Shown here: in pieces, positions 8,370 to 15,697 of the stretch
Position numbering within the stretch: the first letter of the stretch is position 1
How the letters are laid out: the number at the start of each line of letters is the position of its first letter
Source of the DNA: an uncultured Muribaculaceae bacterium
GTDB lineage: Bacteria > Bacteroidota > Bacteroidia > Bacteroidales > Muribaculaceae
Length of the DNA stretch: 38,692 nt
Assembly: GCA_947174275.1 (NCBI GenBank)
Contig: CAMWIJ010000024.1
Span: forward strand, 1 to 38,692
Direction: 5' to 3'
Notes under the pieces: model-generated
The model's database searches: none
Seen by the model: the letters and a program-made list of their open reading frames with translations, nothing else
Told to the model about the DNA's origin: nothing
Program-made: the position numbers and the translations under genes

Positions 8370-9389
8370 TCAGTCGTCTGATTTCTTTTTCTTACCGGCG
8401 AGGTAGGCGTCGACAGTGGCACGGACACCGCGCTCGAGGGGGAAGTCGGCGTGAAACCCGAAGTCGGCCTGTGCGTCGCTGACGTCGCAATTCCAGTTGC
8501 GCTGCTTCATTATCTTATATTTGTCGCGGTTGAGTGTGGAAGCCTTTCCGCGCCATGCGGCAATTTTTTCAGCTACTGCCGACACTGCGAAAACAGCCCA
8601 CATCGGCAGTTTGAGCGGGAGAACCCATCGGCCACCGAGCGCTTCCGACACCATCGAGCGGAATTCTTTCTGGGTGTAAGCCCTGGGCTCGGATATAATA
8701 TATGTCTTGTCGCTGACCCCGGATGCAAGCGCATCGAACATCGCGCCGACGAGGTCATCGACATAGATGAAAGTGAGCATCTGTTTTCTGTAGCCCATGC
8801 CGACATCGATATGTCCGTCGATGCTCTTTATCATCATCAGATAGTCTTTTTCGCGGGGACCGTAGACACCGGTTGCACGGAATATGATATATGGAATTCC
8901 GGAACGATATCTGAGATAGTCTTCCGCTTTCATTTTGGAGAGACCGTAGCGTGTGTTGGGGTGCGGGGTGTCGGCGTTGGTTATCGGCCGGTAAGTTTTC
9001 TCGTCGACGGGACCCATAGCGCTCAGCGAGCTCATGAACAGAAAACGCTCCGGCACTTTGTCGGTGGCTTTGAGAGCCTCAACGATGTTGACGAGGTAGC
9101 GATAGTTGATGGTGTCGAAATCACGGAAATTGGCGCATTTAGTAGCACCGAGATTATGAATGACATAATCCCACCGCTCCCCTTGTGGAAGAGCCTCGCT
9201 CATAGCCGCGGCAACAGCGTCGGCATCGCCGTAGTCGAGCACAAGGAATTTCAGCCGCGGGTCGGTCAGATAACGACGCGAAGTCGACTCCCTGACCGCC
9301 ACTGTGACATCATAGCCACGTTCGAGACCCTGACCGGCTATGAAACCGCCGATAAATCCGCCGGCGCCTATTACGAGTAATCTTTTCAT
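8370..9389 (-). CDS. NAD-dependent epimerase/dehydratase (extended SDR)
   Basis: This 339-residue protein belongs to the extended short-chain dehydrogenase family that acts on nucleotide sugars or related metabolites. The N-terminal Rossmann motif is VIGAGGFIGGF (residues 6-16). The catalytic part shows SSLSAMG (residues 120-126) and the YxxxK pair Tyr148 and Lys152 in RYGLSKMK. A C-terminal substrate domain follows. It has no signal peptide. It lies 37 bases after the upstream glycosyltransferase gene and is probably in one operon with it and the small membrane protein. The substrate is unknown; a role in sugar-nucleotide supply for the neighbouring glycosyltransferase is an inference. Confidence 0.88.
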   Translation of the reverse strand: MKRLLVIGAGGFIGGFIAGQGLERGYDVTVAVRESTSRRYLTDPRLKFLVLDYGDADAVAAAMSEALPQGERWDYVIHNLGATKCANFRDFDTINYRYLVNIVEALKATDKVPERFLFMSSLSAMGPVDEKTYRPITNADTPHPNTRYGLSKMKAEDYLRYRSGIPYIIFRATGVYGPREKDYLMMIKSIDGHIDVGMGYRKQMLTFIYVDDLVGAMFDALASGVSDKTYIISEPRAYTQKEFRSMVSEALGGRWVLPLKLPMWAVFAVSAVAEKIAAWRGKASTLNRDKYKIMKQRNWNCDVSDAQADFGFHADFPLERGVRATVDAYLAGKKKKSDD

Positions 9390-9426
9390 CTACCTATACT
9401 TATATTTTTTATCATTCAAAACAATT

Positions 9427-10566
9427 TCAGAGACCGTGGCATTGCAGCGCCTTGTCATAGCTCGCGCGCAGTCCGTCGGCAAAATTCTGTCGGGAGAAGC
9501 GGGTGATATGAGCCTGCCCGGCGTCAACGAGACGAGTGCGATAGTCATGGTCGTCGATAATACGGCGAGCGAAAGCTATATATGCGTCAACATCGTCGGG
9601 AGCCACTACGGGAGCGTCGGGACCGGCCGCCTCCTCGAGGCATGAGCCGGAGGCTATTATCACTGGAGTGCCTACGCTGAGCGATTCAATAACCGGAATG
9701 CCGAAGCCTTCGTAGCGCGACGGATAAGAGGAGAACAATGCGCCGGCATAGAGTGCGGGGAAATCGGCAAAATCGGCGTTTTCGACAAACCGCACCCTGT
9801 CATGAAGCCCGTTGGCGGCAATGAAACGGTCAATCTCAGCGGCGTAGCGTGTGCGCCGCCCCACGATGACGGCAATTATGTCGTCGGGGAGTCCGCGCAG
9901 AGCTTTTATGGTAAGAAGCTGATTTTTACGCTCTTCAACAGTGCCTACACCGACGATATATGGTCGGTCGATGGCGTATTTGCTTTTGACCTCGTCGGCA
10001 CGGGAATGGTCGACGGGATGAGCGAACTGCGGGTCGCACCCCTGATAAACGACATCGATTTTATCGGGGTTGATGCCGTAGAAATCGATTATGTCGCGGC
10101 GGGTGCACTCCGAAATAGCTATAACACGTGTCGCGTTGCGGGCCGCCCGGGCAAACTTGTAGTCGTAGATTGTGCGGTCTATCAGCTTATAGCAGCGTGG
10201 GAAGTGGCGGAATATCACATCGTGGATTGTTACAACTGACGGTATTCCCGAAGATGCGATGTTTAGAGGAAGCTCGTTGCTGAGACCGTGGAACAGATCG
10301 ATTTCATCACGCCGCAGCTGAGAAGTAACACCGTAGGAGCGCCAGAGCGAACGGAAATGTCGGGCGAAGTGCGAGTCGGGCAGGCACAGCGTGACATTCT
10401 CGCGCTCGAGCAGCGGCATGAGTCTTTTGTTAGGTCGCAGCTGAGGAGCGTAAAGCAATAGCGAGTCATCGCCCGATGAGGCGATTGTGTCGATGACAAG
10501 GCGGCTGTAATTGCCGAGGCCGGTATTGTTGTTGACCGCGCGCTTGGCGTCATATCCTATCTTCAT
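9427..10566 (-). CDS. Glycosyltransferase family 4
   Basis: This is a predicted retaining GT-B glycosyltransferase of 379 residues. The N-terminal domain has the acceptor-side glycine loop NNTGLGNYSRL. The C-terminal domain begins at about residue 200 (RPYIVGVGTVEERKN) and contains YEGFGIPVIESLSVGTPVI, the GT4 E-x7-E motif that contacts the nucleotide sugar. It is the first gene of a leftward set with the epimerase at 8370 and the membrane protein at 8021. A consensus promoter on the minus strand ends so close to the start codon that the mRNA may have almost no leader. Donor and acceptor are unknown. Confidence 0.9.
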   Translation of the reverse strand: MKIGYDAKRAVNNNTGLGNYSRLVIDTIASSGDDSLLLYAPQLRPNKRLMPLLERENVTLCLPDSHFARHFRSLWRSYGVTSQLRRDEIDLFHGLSNELPLNIASSGIPSVVTIHDVIFRHFPRCYKLIDRTIYDYKFARAARNATRVIAISECTRRDIIDFYGINPDKIDVVYQGCDPQFAHPVDHSRADEVKSKYAIDRPYIVGVGTVEERKNQLLTIKALRGLPDDIIAVIVGRRTRYAAEIDRFIAANGLHDRVRFVENADFADFPALYAGALFSSYPSRYEGFGIPVIESLSVGTPVIIASGSCLEEAAGPDAPVVAPDDVDAYIAFARRIIDDHDYRTRLVDAGQAHITRFSRQNFADGLRASYDKALQCHGL

Positions 10567-10571
10567 ATCAG

Positions 10572-10603
10572 CAAAGATAACTAAAAACCTGACTCCTTAC
10601 AAA
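10572..10603 (-). promoter_or_regulatory. Promoter of the glycosyltransferase-epimerase operon
   Basis: Read on the minus strand, TTTG (10603-10600) is followed after exactly 20 bases by TATCTTTG (10579-10572), a full match to the Bacteroidetes consensus TTTG-N19/20-TAnnTTTG. The -7 element ends five bases before the start codon at 10566, so transcription would begin at or beside the ATG. Confidence 0.65.
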
Positions 10604-10619
10604 ATTCTGCAGCAATAGA

Positions 10620-10651
10620 TTTGTGAGATATTGCAATAATCAGTATATTTG
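10620..10651 (+). promoter_or_regulatory. Promoter of pyrH-frr
   Basis: TTTG (10620-10623), a 20-base spacer and TATATTTG (10644-10651) match both parts of the Bacteroidetes vegetative promoter. The expected start of transcription is about 25 bases before the pyrH ATG. It is divergent from and does not overlap the promoter at 10572-10603. Confidence 0.72.
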
Positions 10652-10680
10652 TCTCAGACAAATCAGAACATTACCGCTAT

Positions 10681-11391
10681 ATGAGAAAGAAATACAACCG
10701 AATATTGCTCAAACTGAGCGGAGAGTCGCTTGCCGGCGGCAACGGCTCAGGCATTGACACAACCCGTCTCAACGAATATGCCGAACAGATTTCAGCCGTT
10801 GTGGCAGGGGGCGTGCAAGTGGCAATCGTGATAGGCGGCGGCAACATATTCCGCGGCCTGCAGGGCGCGTCGAAAGGCTTTGACCGTGTGAAAGGCGACC
10901 AGATGGGCATGCTTGCCACCGTCATCAACTCGCTGGCACTGTCGTCGGCGCTACAGGCGTCAGGACAGCCAGCCAGAGTGTTTACGGCCATCAACATGTT
11001 TCCCATCGGCGAGCATTACAGCAAGTGGCGCGCCATCGAGGCGATGAACGCCGGCGAGGTGGCCATCATAGCAGGAGGCACCGGCAATCCGTTTTTCACG
11101 ACCGACACCGGCTCTGCGCTGCGCGGCATCGAGGTAGAGGCCGACGTGATGCTCAAAGGCACTCGCGTCGACGGCATCTACACGGCCGACCCTGAAAAAG
11201 ACCCGACCGCCACACGTTTCTCGGAGATAACATACGACGAAGTCTATACCCGCGGCCTCAAGGTGATGGACCTCACCGCCACCGCATTGTGCAAGGAGAA
11301 CCATCTCCCGATCATAGTCTTTGACATGGACACTCCCGGCAACCTGAAGAAGGTGCTTGACGGAGAGCCTGTGGGCACGCTCGTGTATTGA
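10681..11391 (+). CDS. pyrH: UMP kinase
   Basis: PyrH phosphorylates UMP to UDP with ATP in pyrimidine nucleotide synthesis. The 236-residue length is standard for the bacterial hexameric enzyme of the amino-acid-kinase fold. Visible features include the N-terminal RILLKLSGESLAG phosphate-binding segment, VIGGGNIFRG, the DQMGMLATVINSLAL stretch, GGTGNPFFTTDT for UMP binding, and the VDGIYTADPEKDP loop near residue 165. The start agrees with the promoter. frr follows 43 bases later, a very common bacterial pairing. Confidence 0.97.
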   Translation: MRKKYNRILLKLSGESLAGGNGSGIDTTRLNEYAEQISAVVAGGVQVAIVIGGGNIFRGLQGASKGFDRVKGDQMGMLATVINSLALSSALQASGQPARVFTAINMFPIGEHYSKWRAIEAMNAGEVAIIAGGTGNPFFTTDTGSALRGIEVEADVMLKGTRVDGIYTADPEKDPTATRFSEITYDEVYTRGLKVMDLTATALCKENHLPIIVFDMDTPGNLKKVLDGEPVGTLVY

Positions 11392-11434
11392 TACAGTATA
11401 ATAAATAATTTAGAACACATAGCTTAATATCATT

Positions 11435-11995
11435 ATGACAAACCCCAGCACATATCTCGACCCGGCGGAAGAGAAGATGGAAATGTCGGTAGCCTACCTT
11501 GACGAATCTCTCGCACATATCCGCGCAGGAAAAGCCAATCCGAAAATTCTCGACGGCATTCGCGTAGACTATTACGGCAGCGCCGCTCCCATCTCGAATG
11601 TAGCCAACGTGGCAGTGCCCGACGCACGCACAATCACCATCACGCCGTGGGAGAAATCGATGTTTAAGGAAATTGAGAAAGCCATCATCAACTCCGAGCT
11701 CGGCATCATGCCCGAGAACAACGGCGAGGTGATACGTCTGTCAATACCCCCGTTGACCGAGGAGCGCCGCAAACAGCTTGTGAAGCAGTCGAAAGCCGAG
11801 GCAGAGCAGGCAAAAGTGTCAGTGCGCAACGCACGCCGCGACGCTATCGACGGGCTTAAGAAAGCCGTCAAACAGGGCATGCCCGAAGATGTCGAGAAAG
11901 ATGCCGAAGCTCAGGCTCAGAAGCTCCATGACAAGTATCTCAAGAAAATCGACGAGCTTTTCGCCGCAAAGGAGAAGGAAATACTGACCGTATAA
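11435..11995 (+). CDS. frr: Ribosome recycling factor
   Basis: Frr works with EF-G to split ribosomes from mRNA after termination. The 186-residue protein has the usual length. It shows the conserved [20 protein letters not shown] segment, then [16 protein letters not shown], the [19 protein letters not shown] hinge region, and the arginine-rich VRNARRDA. It is cotranscribed with pyrH. A 30-base repeat begins one base after the stop codon, followed by a T-tract hairpin that is probably the terminator. Confidence 0.97.
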   Translation: MTNPSTYLDPAEEKMEMSVAYLDESLAHIRAGKANPKILDGIRVDYYGSAAPISNVANVAVPDARTITITPWEKSMFKEIEKAIINSELGIMPENNGEVIRLSIPPLTEERRKQLVKQSKAEAEQAKVSVRNARRDAIDGLKKAVKQGMPEDVEKDAEAQAQKLHDKYLKKIDELFAAKEKEILTV

Positions 11996-11996
11996 T

Positions 11997-12026
11997 AGAG
12001 TGTTTGAATTTAAACCGTATTAACAA
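11997..12026 (+). repeat. 30-bp repeat, left member of inverted pair (AGAGTGT family)
   Basis: The unit starts AGAGTGTTTGAATTTAAAC and runs 30 bases. A perfect inverted copy lies at 18043-18072, so the two bracket 6.0 kb containing seven genes. The repeat begins one base after the frr stop codon. Related arms occur at 5482 and 24308. Confidence 0.85.
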
Positions 12027-12031
12027 CTTTC

Positions 12032-12054
12032 ACTTCAGGTGAATGAAGTTTTTT
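12032..12054 (+). terminator. Intrinsic terminator after frr
   Basis: ACTTCA (12032-12037) pairs with TGAAGT (12044-12049) and is followed by a run of Ts to 12054. A longer alternative pairing, AACTT/AAGTT with CAC/GTG inside, is also possible. It is placed correctly to end the pyrH-frr transcript. Confidence 0.65.
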
Positions 12055-12062
12055 GATATTTA

Positions 12063-12095
12063 CCCCGCAAGCGCCGCAGTGTGCGACTTGCGGGG
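12063..12095. other. GC-rich hairpin between frr and the radical SAM gene
   Basis: CCCCGCAAG (12063-12071) pairs with CTTGCGGGG (12087-12095), with a further CGC/GCG pairing inside. It lies just beyond the T-tract terminator and could act as a second terminator or an RNA stability element. Confidence 0.5.
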
Positions 12096-12125
12096 TTATG
12101 CATAAATCAGCGTCAGCCAATACAT

Positions 12126-12176
12126 TGATTATCATACATTAATTTCGGACGCACGAGCCGTGCGTCGCTACAATAT
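12126..12176 (+). repeat. REP-like palindromic repeat, copy 3
   Basis: TGATTATCA (12126-12134) is followed after 12 bases by GGACGCACG-AGC-CGTGCGTC (12147-12166) and the tail CTACAATATG. The layout matches copies 1 and 2 near the left end, 12 kb away. The last stem base is changed (GTCG instead of GTCC). Confidence 0.75.
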
Positions 12177-12224
12177 GAAGTCAGGCGACGCCCTCATTGT
12201 TTTTCCATAAAAAACAGTTAACGC

Positions 12225-13001
12225 ATGCAGACTGTATTATTTACATCAACGATATTCGGCCCGATACACAGCCGACGCCTCGGCTCATCGCTGGGCGTAA
12301 ATCTCATGCCGGCCGACGGCAAAGTGTGCTCATTCGACTGCCTCTACTGCGAGGCCGGCTTCAATGCACAGGGCCCCGGGAAGAAAGGCATACCCCCGCG
12401 CGAGGAGGTGCGCAGACTGCTTGAGGATAAACTCAAAGAGATGCAGGCTGAAGGAATGCCGCTCGATGTCATCACATTTTCAGGCAATGGCGAGCCGACC
12501 CTGCATCCCGACTTCAAGGGGGTGGTCGACGATGTAATAGAATTGCGCGACAGGTATTATCCCGCCGCAAAGGTGAGTGTGCTGTCAAACGCCACACGGC
12601 TGCATAAGCCTGATGTTGTTGACGCGTTGCGCAAGGTCGACAACAATATACTCAAGCTCGATTCGGCTTTTGACTCCACCGTCAGACTATTAGACAGGCC
12701 CACAGGCAGCGGCTACAGCGTGGCAGACGTCGTAGAGGGGATGAAACAATTTGACGGAGAGTGCATTGTGCAGACGATGATATTGCGCGGAGAGCATGAC
12801 GGCAAGGTAATAGACAACACCACCGACGCTGAGACAGACGCCCTCATAGCGGCATGCAAGGAGATAGAGCCGCGCGAAGTGATGCTATATTCAATCGACC
12901 GCAAGACACCGGCCGAACATCTTGTGAAGGTGGAGCGCGATGAACTCGAAAAGATTGCCGACCGATATCGCGCGGCCGGCCTGAATGTAAAAGTAAGCTG
13001 A
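12225..13001 (+). CDS. Radical SAM protein
   Basis: This 258-residue protein is a predicted radical S-adenosylmethionine enzyme. The CX3CX2C motif that holds the [4Fe-4S] cluster is at Cys35, Cys39 and Cys42 (VCSFDCLYCEAG), preceded by a GPIHSRRLGSSLGVNL stretch. Further on, TFSGNGEPTLHPDF is the conserved GGEP-type segment contacting SAM. It resembles the compact radical SAM group related to Fe-S oxidoreductases (COG0731-like) and has no extra C-terminal cluster domain. Substrate and product are unknown. The LD-carboxypeptidase gene begins six bases after its stop, so they are cotranscribed. Confidence 0.88.
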   Translation: MQTVLFTSTIFGPIHSRRLGSSLGVNLMPADGKVCSFDCLYCEAGFNAQGPGKKGIPPREEVRRLLEDKLKEMQAEGMPLDVITFSGNGEPTLHPDFKGVVDDVIELRDRYYPAAKVSVLSNATRLHKPDVVDALRKVDNNILKLDSAFDSTVRLLDRPTGSGYSVADVVEGMKQFDGECIVQTMILRGEHDGKVIDNTTDAETDALIAACKEIEPREVMLYSIDRKTPAEHLVKVERDELEKIADRYRAAGLNVKVS

Positions 13002-13007
13002 AACGCC

Positions 13008-13904
13008 ATGCCCGTCTACCCTGCCCCACTGCGCAAAGGCGACACAATAGCGATAGTGTCGCCGGCAAGTATTATCGACCCGACGCTCGTGACCCGCGCG
13101 TCGGCAACACTGTCGCTTCTCGGCTATAATGTCAGGGTGATGCCACATGCGCTCGGCGCAAGCGGCTCATATTCGGGAAGCGCAGCAGAGCGCCTCGACG
13201 ACCTGATGACAGCGCTGACCGACAAAGAGGTGCGCGCCATATTGTGCAGCCGCGGAGGCTACGGATGCGTGCATCTGCTTGCGCGGCTCGCCGAGCTTGA
13301 CCTCAACGCCGACCCCAAATGGCTTGTCGGTTTCAGCGATGTGTCGGCGCTGCACGCTCTCATGGCATCGCGCGACATAGTCAGCATACACGGCTCGATG
13401 GCAAAGACTCTTGCATTATATCCGCATTCGACGCCGTTTAACGCGATGCTGCTCTCAATGCTCCGCGGCGAACGTCAGCCGCTGCAATTCGCCGCGCACA
13501 AATATAACCGCAACGGCGTGGCGGAAGGGCGTCTGCTCGGGGGCAATCTCGCAGTGCTGCAGGCGCTTGTGTCGACGCCATACGACCTGTTTGACGACGC
13601 GATACTGTTTATTGAGGATGTGGCGGAACCGATATACAAAATCGAGCGCATACTCTATCAGCTGCAACTTGCCGGACGGTTCGAGAGGCTGAGAGGATTC
13701 GTCATCGGCCAATTCACCCTCTATGACAGCGACCGCAATTTCAATGACATGTATGACATGATAGGGAAGATTACAAGCGGACTTGAGATGCCGGTGGCCT
13801 TCAATGCCCCGATCGGTCACATCAGGGAGAACATGCCGCTGCTCCACGGAGCCGCCGCCAGACTTGCCGTCGGCGACACGGAGGTCAGCATCAGTTATCT
13901 TTAA
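13008..13904 (+). CDS. LD-carboxypeptidase (S66 family)
   Basis: S66 peptidases remove the terminal D-alanine from murein tetrapeptides during peptidoglycan recycling, usually in the cytoplasm; some relatives cleave other amide bonds such as microcin C7. The 298-residue protein has no signal peptide, consistent with a cytoplasmic enzyme. The catalytic triad can be placed as Ser110 in VGFSDVSALH, Glu203 in LFIEDVAEP and His271 in APIGHIREN, with spacing close to that of the Pseudomonas enzyme (115, 217, 285). The stretch CSRGGYG before the nucleophile is also conserved. It follows the radical SAM gene after six bases. Confidence 0.9.
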   Translation: MPVYPAPLRKGDTIAIVSPASIIDPTLVTRASATLSLLGYNVRVMPHALGASGSYSGSAAERLDDLMTALTDKEVRAILCSRGGYGCVHLLARLAELDLNADPKWLVGFSDVSALHALMASRDIVSIHGSMAKTLALYPHSTPFNAMLLSMLRGERQPLQFAAHKYNRNGVAEGRLLGGNLAVLQALVSTPYDLFDDAILFIEDVAEPIYKIERILYQLQLAGRFERLRGFVIGQFTLYDSDRNFNDMYDMIGKITSGLEMPVAFNAPIGHIRENMPLLHGAAARLAVGDTEVSISYL

Positions 13905-13933
13905 GCGTTTTAAGCGGCGTACAGCCGAGAGTG

Positions 13934-13964
13934 TTTGAGAGATTAAAAAAAAATATTACTTTTG
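13934..13964 (+). promoter_or_regulatory. Promoter of the lipid-cassette operon
   Basis: TTTG (13934-13937), a 19-base spacer and TACTTTTG (13957-13964) fit the Bacteroidetes consensus. It lies 58 bases before the nucleotidyltransferase start and 30 bases after the LD-carboxypeptidase stop, so the five-gene set can be transcribed separately from the two genes before it. Confidence 0.7.
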
Positions 13965-14021
13965 TAGTTTGATAGTTGCAGGGATATCCGCAACAATAAT
14001 TTTTCATCTATTTCAGAGAGT

Positions 14022-14729
14022 ATGAATTTTGCCATAATAGCCGCCGGAGAGGGGTCGCGCCTCCAGCAGGAGGGTGTAGCGACGCCAAAGCCTCTCGTAT
14101 CACTCAACGGACGTCCGATGATAGGACGCCTCATCGACATATTCGTGAACTGCGGTGCGGAATGCATCTCGGTGATAGTCAACGAGCAGATGACTCAGGT
14201 GAGGGAATATCTCGAGGATCTTGCCACACGACTGCCGGTCGAGCTGCGCCTTGTAGTCAAGTCGACCCCCAGCTCGATGCATAGTTTTTATGAAGTGAGC
14301 AGCGTGCTTCCCGAAGGGAGGTTCATACTGACCACTGTCGACACCATATTTCACGAAGATGACTTCCGTAGATATGTCGACGCCTTCGCCGGCGAAGGGG
14401 CTGATGTCGACGGGCTCATGGCCGTCACTTCATATATCGACGACGAGAAGCCGCTCTATGTGGATGTGGACTCGCAGATGCGCATCACGGCATTCAACGA
14501 CACTCCGTCGCCCGAGGCCAAATATATATCGGGCGGAATATACGGACTTGACCGGACGGCAATCGGCGTGTTGCAGAAATGCATCGACAGCGGAGTAAGC
14601 CGCATGCGCAATTTCCAGCGCGCTCTGGTGGCCGACGGACTCAATCTGCGCGCCTACGACATGGGCAAAATCATCGATGTCGACCATCAGTCAGACATCG
14701 AGAAAGCCATAACACTCATAAACCGATAA
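14022..14729 (+). CDS. Nucleotidyltransferase, possibly polyol- or sugar-phosphate cytidylyltransferase
   Basis: This 235-residue protein has the NTP-transferase fold. The N-terminal signature is IIAAGEGSRL (residues 5-14) with the conserved lysine at Lys23 in TPKPLV. Metal-binding aspartates are likely Asp107 in TTVDT and Asp219/Asp221 in KIIDVDH. Such enzymes join NTP and a phosphorylated sugar or polyol to give an activated nucleotide. It opens a five-gene set with an ATP-grasp protein, a CDP-alcohol phosphotransferase, a HAD protein and GtrA. In some archaea and bacteria an inositol-1-phosphate cytidylyltransferase works with a CDP-alcohol phosphotransferase, so CDP-inositol is one candidate product. 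That assignment is inference; choline-phosphate or sugar-phosphate are alternatives. Confidence 0.85.
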   Translation: MNFAIIAAGEGSRLQQEGVATPKPLVSLNGRPMIGRLIDIFVNCGAECISVIVNEQMTQVREYLEDLATRLPVELRLVVKSTPSSMHSFYEVSSVLPEGRFILTTVDTIFHEDDFRRYVDAFAGEGADVDGLMAVTSYIDDEKPLYVDVDSQMRITAFNDTPSPEAKYISGGIYGLDRTAIGVLQKCIDSGVSRMRNFQRALVADGLNLRAYDMGKIIDVDHQSDIEKAITLINR

Positions 14730-14749
14730 ATCACAACTCCAACATAATC

Positions 14750-15610
14750 ATGGCTGATATAAAAATAGCAGCAATAATGCGAGCCGGGGCCTACTCCCCC
14801 AATCACATAGGCAACGACGCGGCAATCCTCAACGCCGTCACCGAGCAGTTGCGCAAACGCGGCTGCGAGGTCAACATATATTCGGAAGAGCAATTCATCA
14901 ACGGCAATGTCAGCGAGGATATAATAGTGAACATGTGCCGCGAGCGCCGTTCGATAGACCTGTTGCAGAAGCTTGAGGACGAGGGTCGTCTTGTCATCAA
15001 TTCGGGCTACGGCATCGAAAACTGCACGCGCGAACGCATGACCCGCATACTCATGGGCCACAATATACCTTATCCCGAGAGCCTTATGGTTGACACCGAC
15101 GAGGTGGTGAAGGGAAAACTTGTCAAGGAAGGATTTTCGCGCTGCTGGATAAAGCGCGGCGATTTCCACGCCATGCACAAGGAGGATGTTTCGTATGTGC
15201 GTCATCCGGAGGAGGCGCAGGAGGTGCTTCAGGAGTATTTTCTGCGCGGCATAAAACGCGCGGTCATCAACAAGCATCTTGTTGGCGACCTCATCAAGTT
15301 TTACGGAGTGTCGGGGTCGCGGTTCTTCTATTGGTTCTATCCGTTTGACGAGGGGCACAGCAAATACGGCCACGAAGCAATCAATGGCAAAAGCCGCGGA
15401 CTGGAGTTTGACAAGGAGAAGATGCACCGTATATGCCAGGAGGCATCAGATGTGCTTGATGTAAAAATCTATGGCGGCGACTGCATAATATCGCCCGAGG
15501 GTGACATACGCATCATCGACTTCAACGACTGGCCGAGTTTCGCGCCATGCCGTGACGCGGCCGCTCCGCATATAGCGAAATATATACTCTCGGCCATCAA
15601 ACAGCGCTGA
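14750..15610 (+). CDS. ATP-grasp-like protein of a lipid-synthesis cassette
   Basis: The 286-residue protein looks like an ATP-grasp ligase similar to the glutathione synthetase group. ATP-binding candidates are Lys135 in WIKRGDFHAMH and the C-terminal metal-binding stretch RIIDFNDWPSFAPCR (Asp257, Asn259). A conserved-looking N-terminal domain includes GNDAAILNAV. ATP-grasp enzymes usually make an amide or peptide bond via an acyl phosphate, but the substrate here is unknown. The ATG at 14750 was chosen because the upstream frame overlaps the end of the nucleotidyltransferase gene and does not encode family-like sequence; this start leaves a 20-base gap. A similar gene accompanies inositol-lipid genes in Bacteroides, as far as memory allows. 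Confidence 0.75.
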   Translation: MADIKIAAIMRAGAYSPNHIGNDAAILNAVTEQLRKRGCEVNIYSEEQFINGNVSEDIIVNMCRERRSIDLLQKLEDEGRLVINSGYGIENCTRERMTRILMGHNIPYPESLMVDTDEVVKGKLVKEGFSRCWIKRGDFHAMHKEDVSYVRHPEEAQEVLQEYFLRGIKRAVINKHLVGDLIKFYGVSGSRFFYWFYPFDEGHSKYGHEAINGKSRGLEFDKEKMHRICQEASDVLDVKIYGGDCIISPEGDIRIIDFNDWPSFAPCRDAAAPHIAKYILSAIKQR

Positions 15611-15697
15611 GGGGCAGCGACAAAGCTACAGCAACCGGTGCTCCGGCATCAAGTCTCAACCAAAAGAGAAAAAGCAGTGGAAACAAATCAACAGACA

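Noticed and set aside
8451..9380. 309-codon open frame on the + strand opposite the epimerase gene
   Set aside because: It is an antisense shadow. The minus-strand frame has the Rossmann and YxxxK motifs, whereas this one has no recognisable domain and an implausible composition.
14579..14749. Upstream extension of the ATP-grasp frame
   Set aside because: It overlaps the 3' end of the nucleotidyltransferase gene and encodes arginine- and histidine-rich sequence unlike a protein domain.
14687..15427. 246-codon minus-strand frame opposite the ATP-grasp gene
   Set aside because: It lies within a + strand operon, has no family-like motif, and disrupts no evidence for the ATP-grasp frame.
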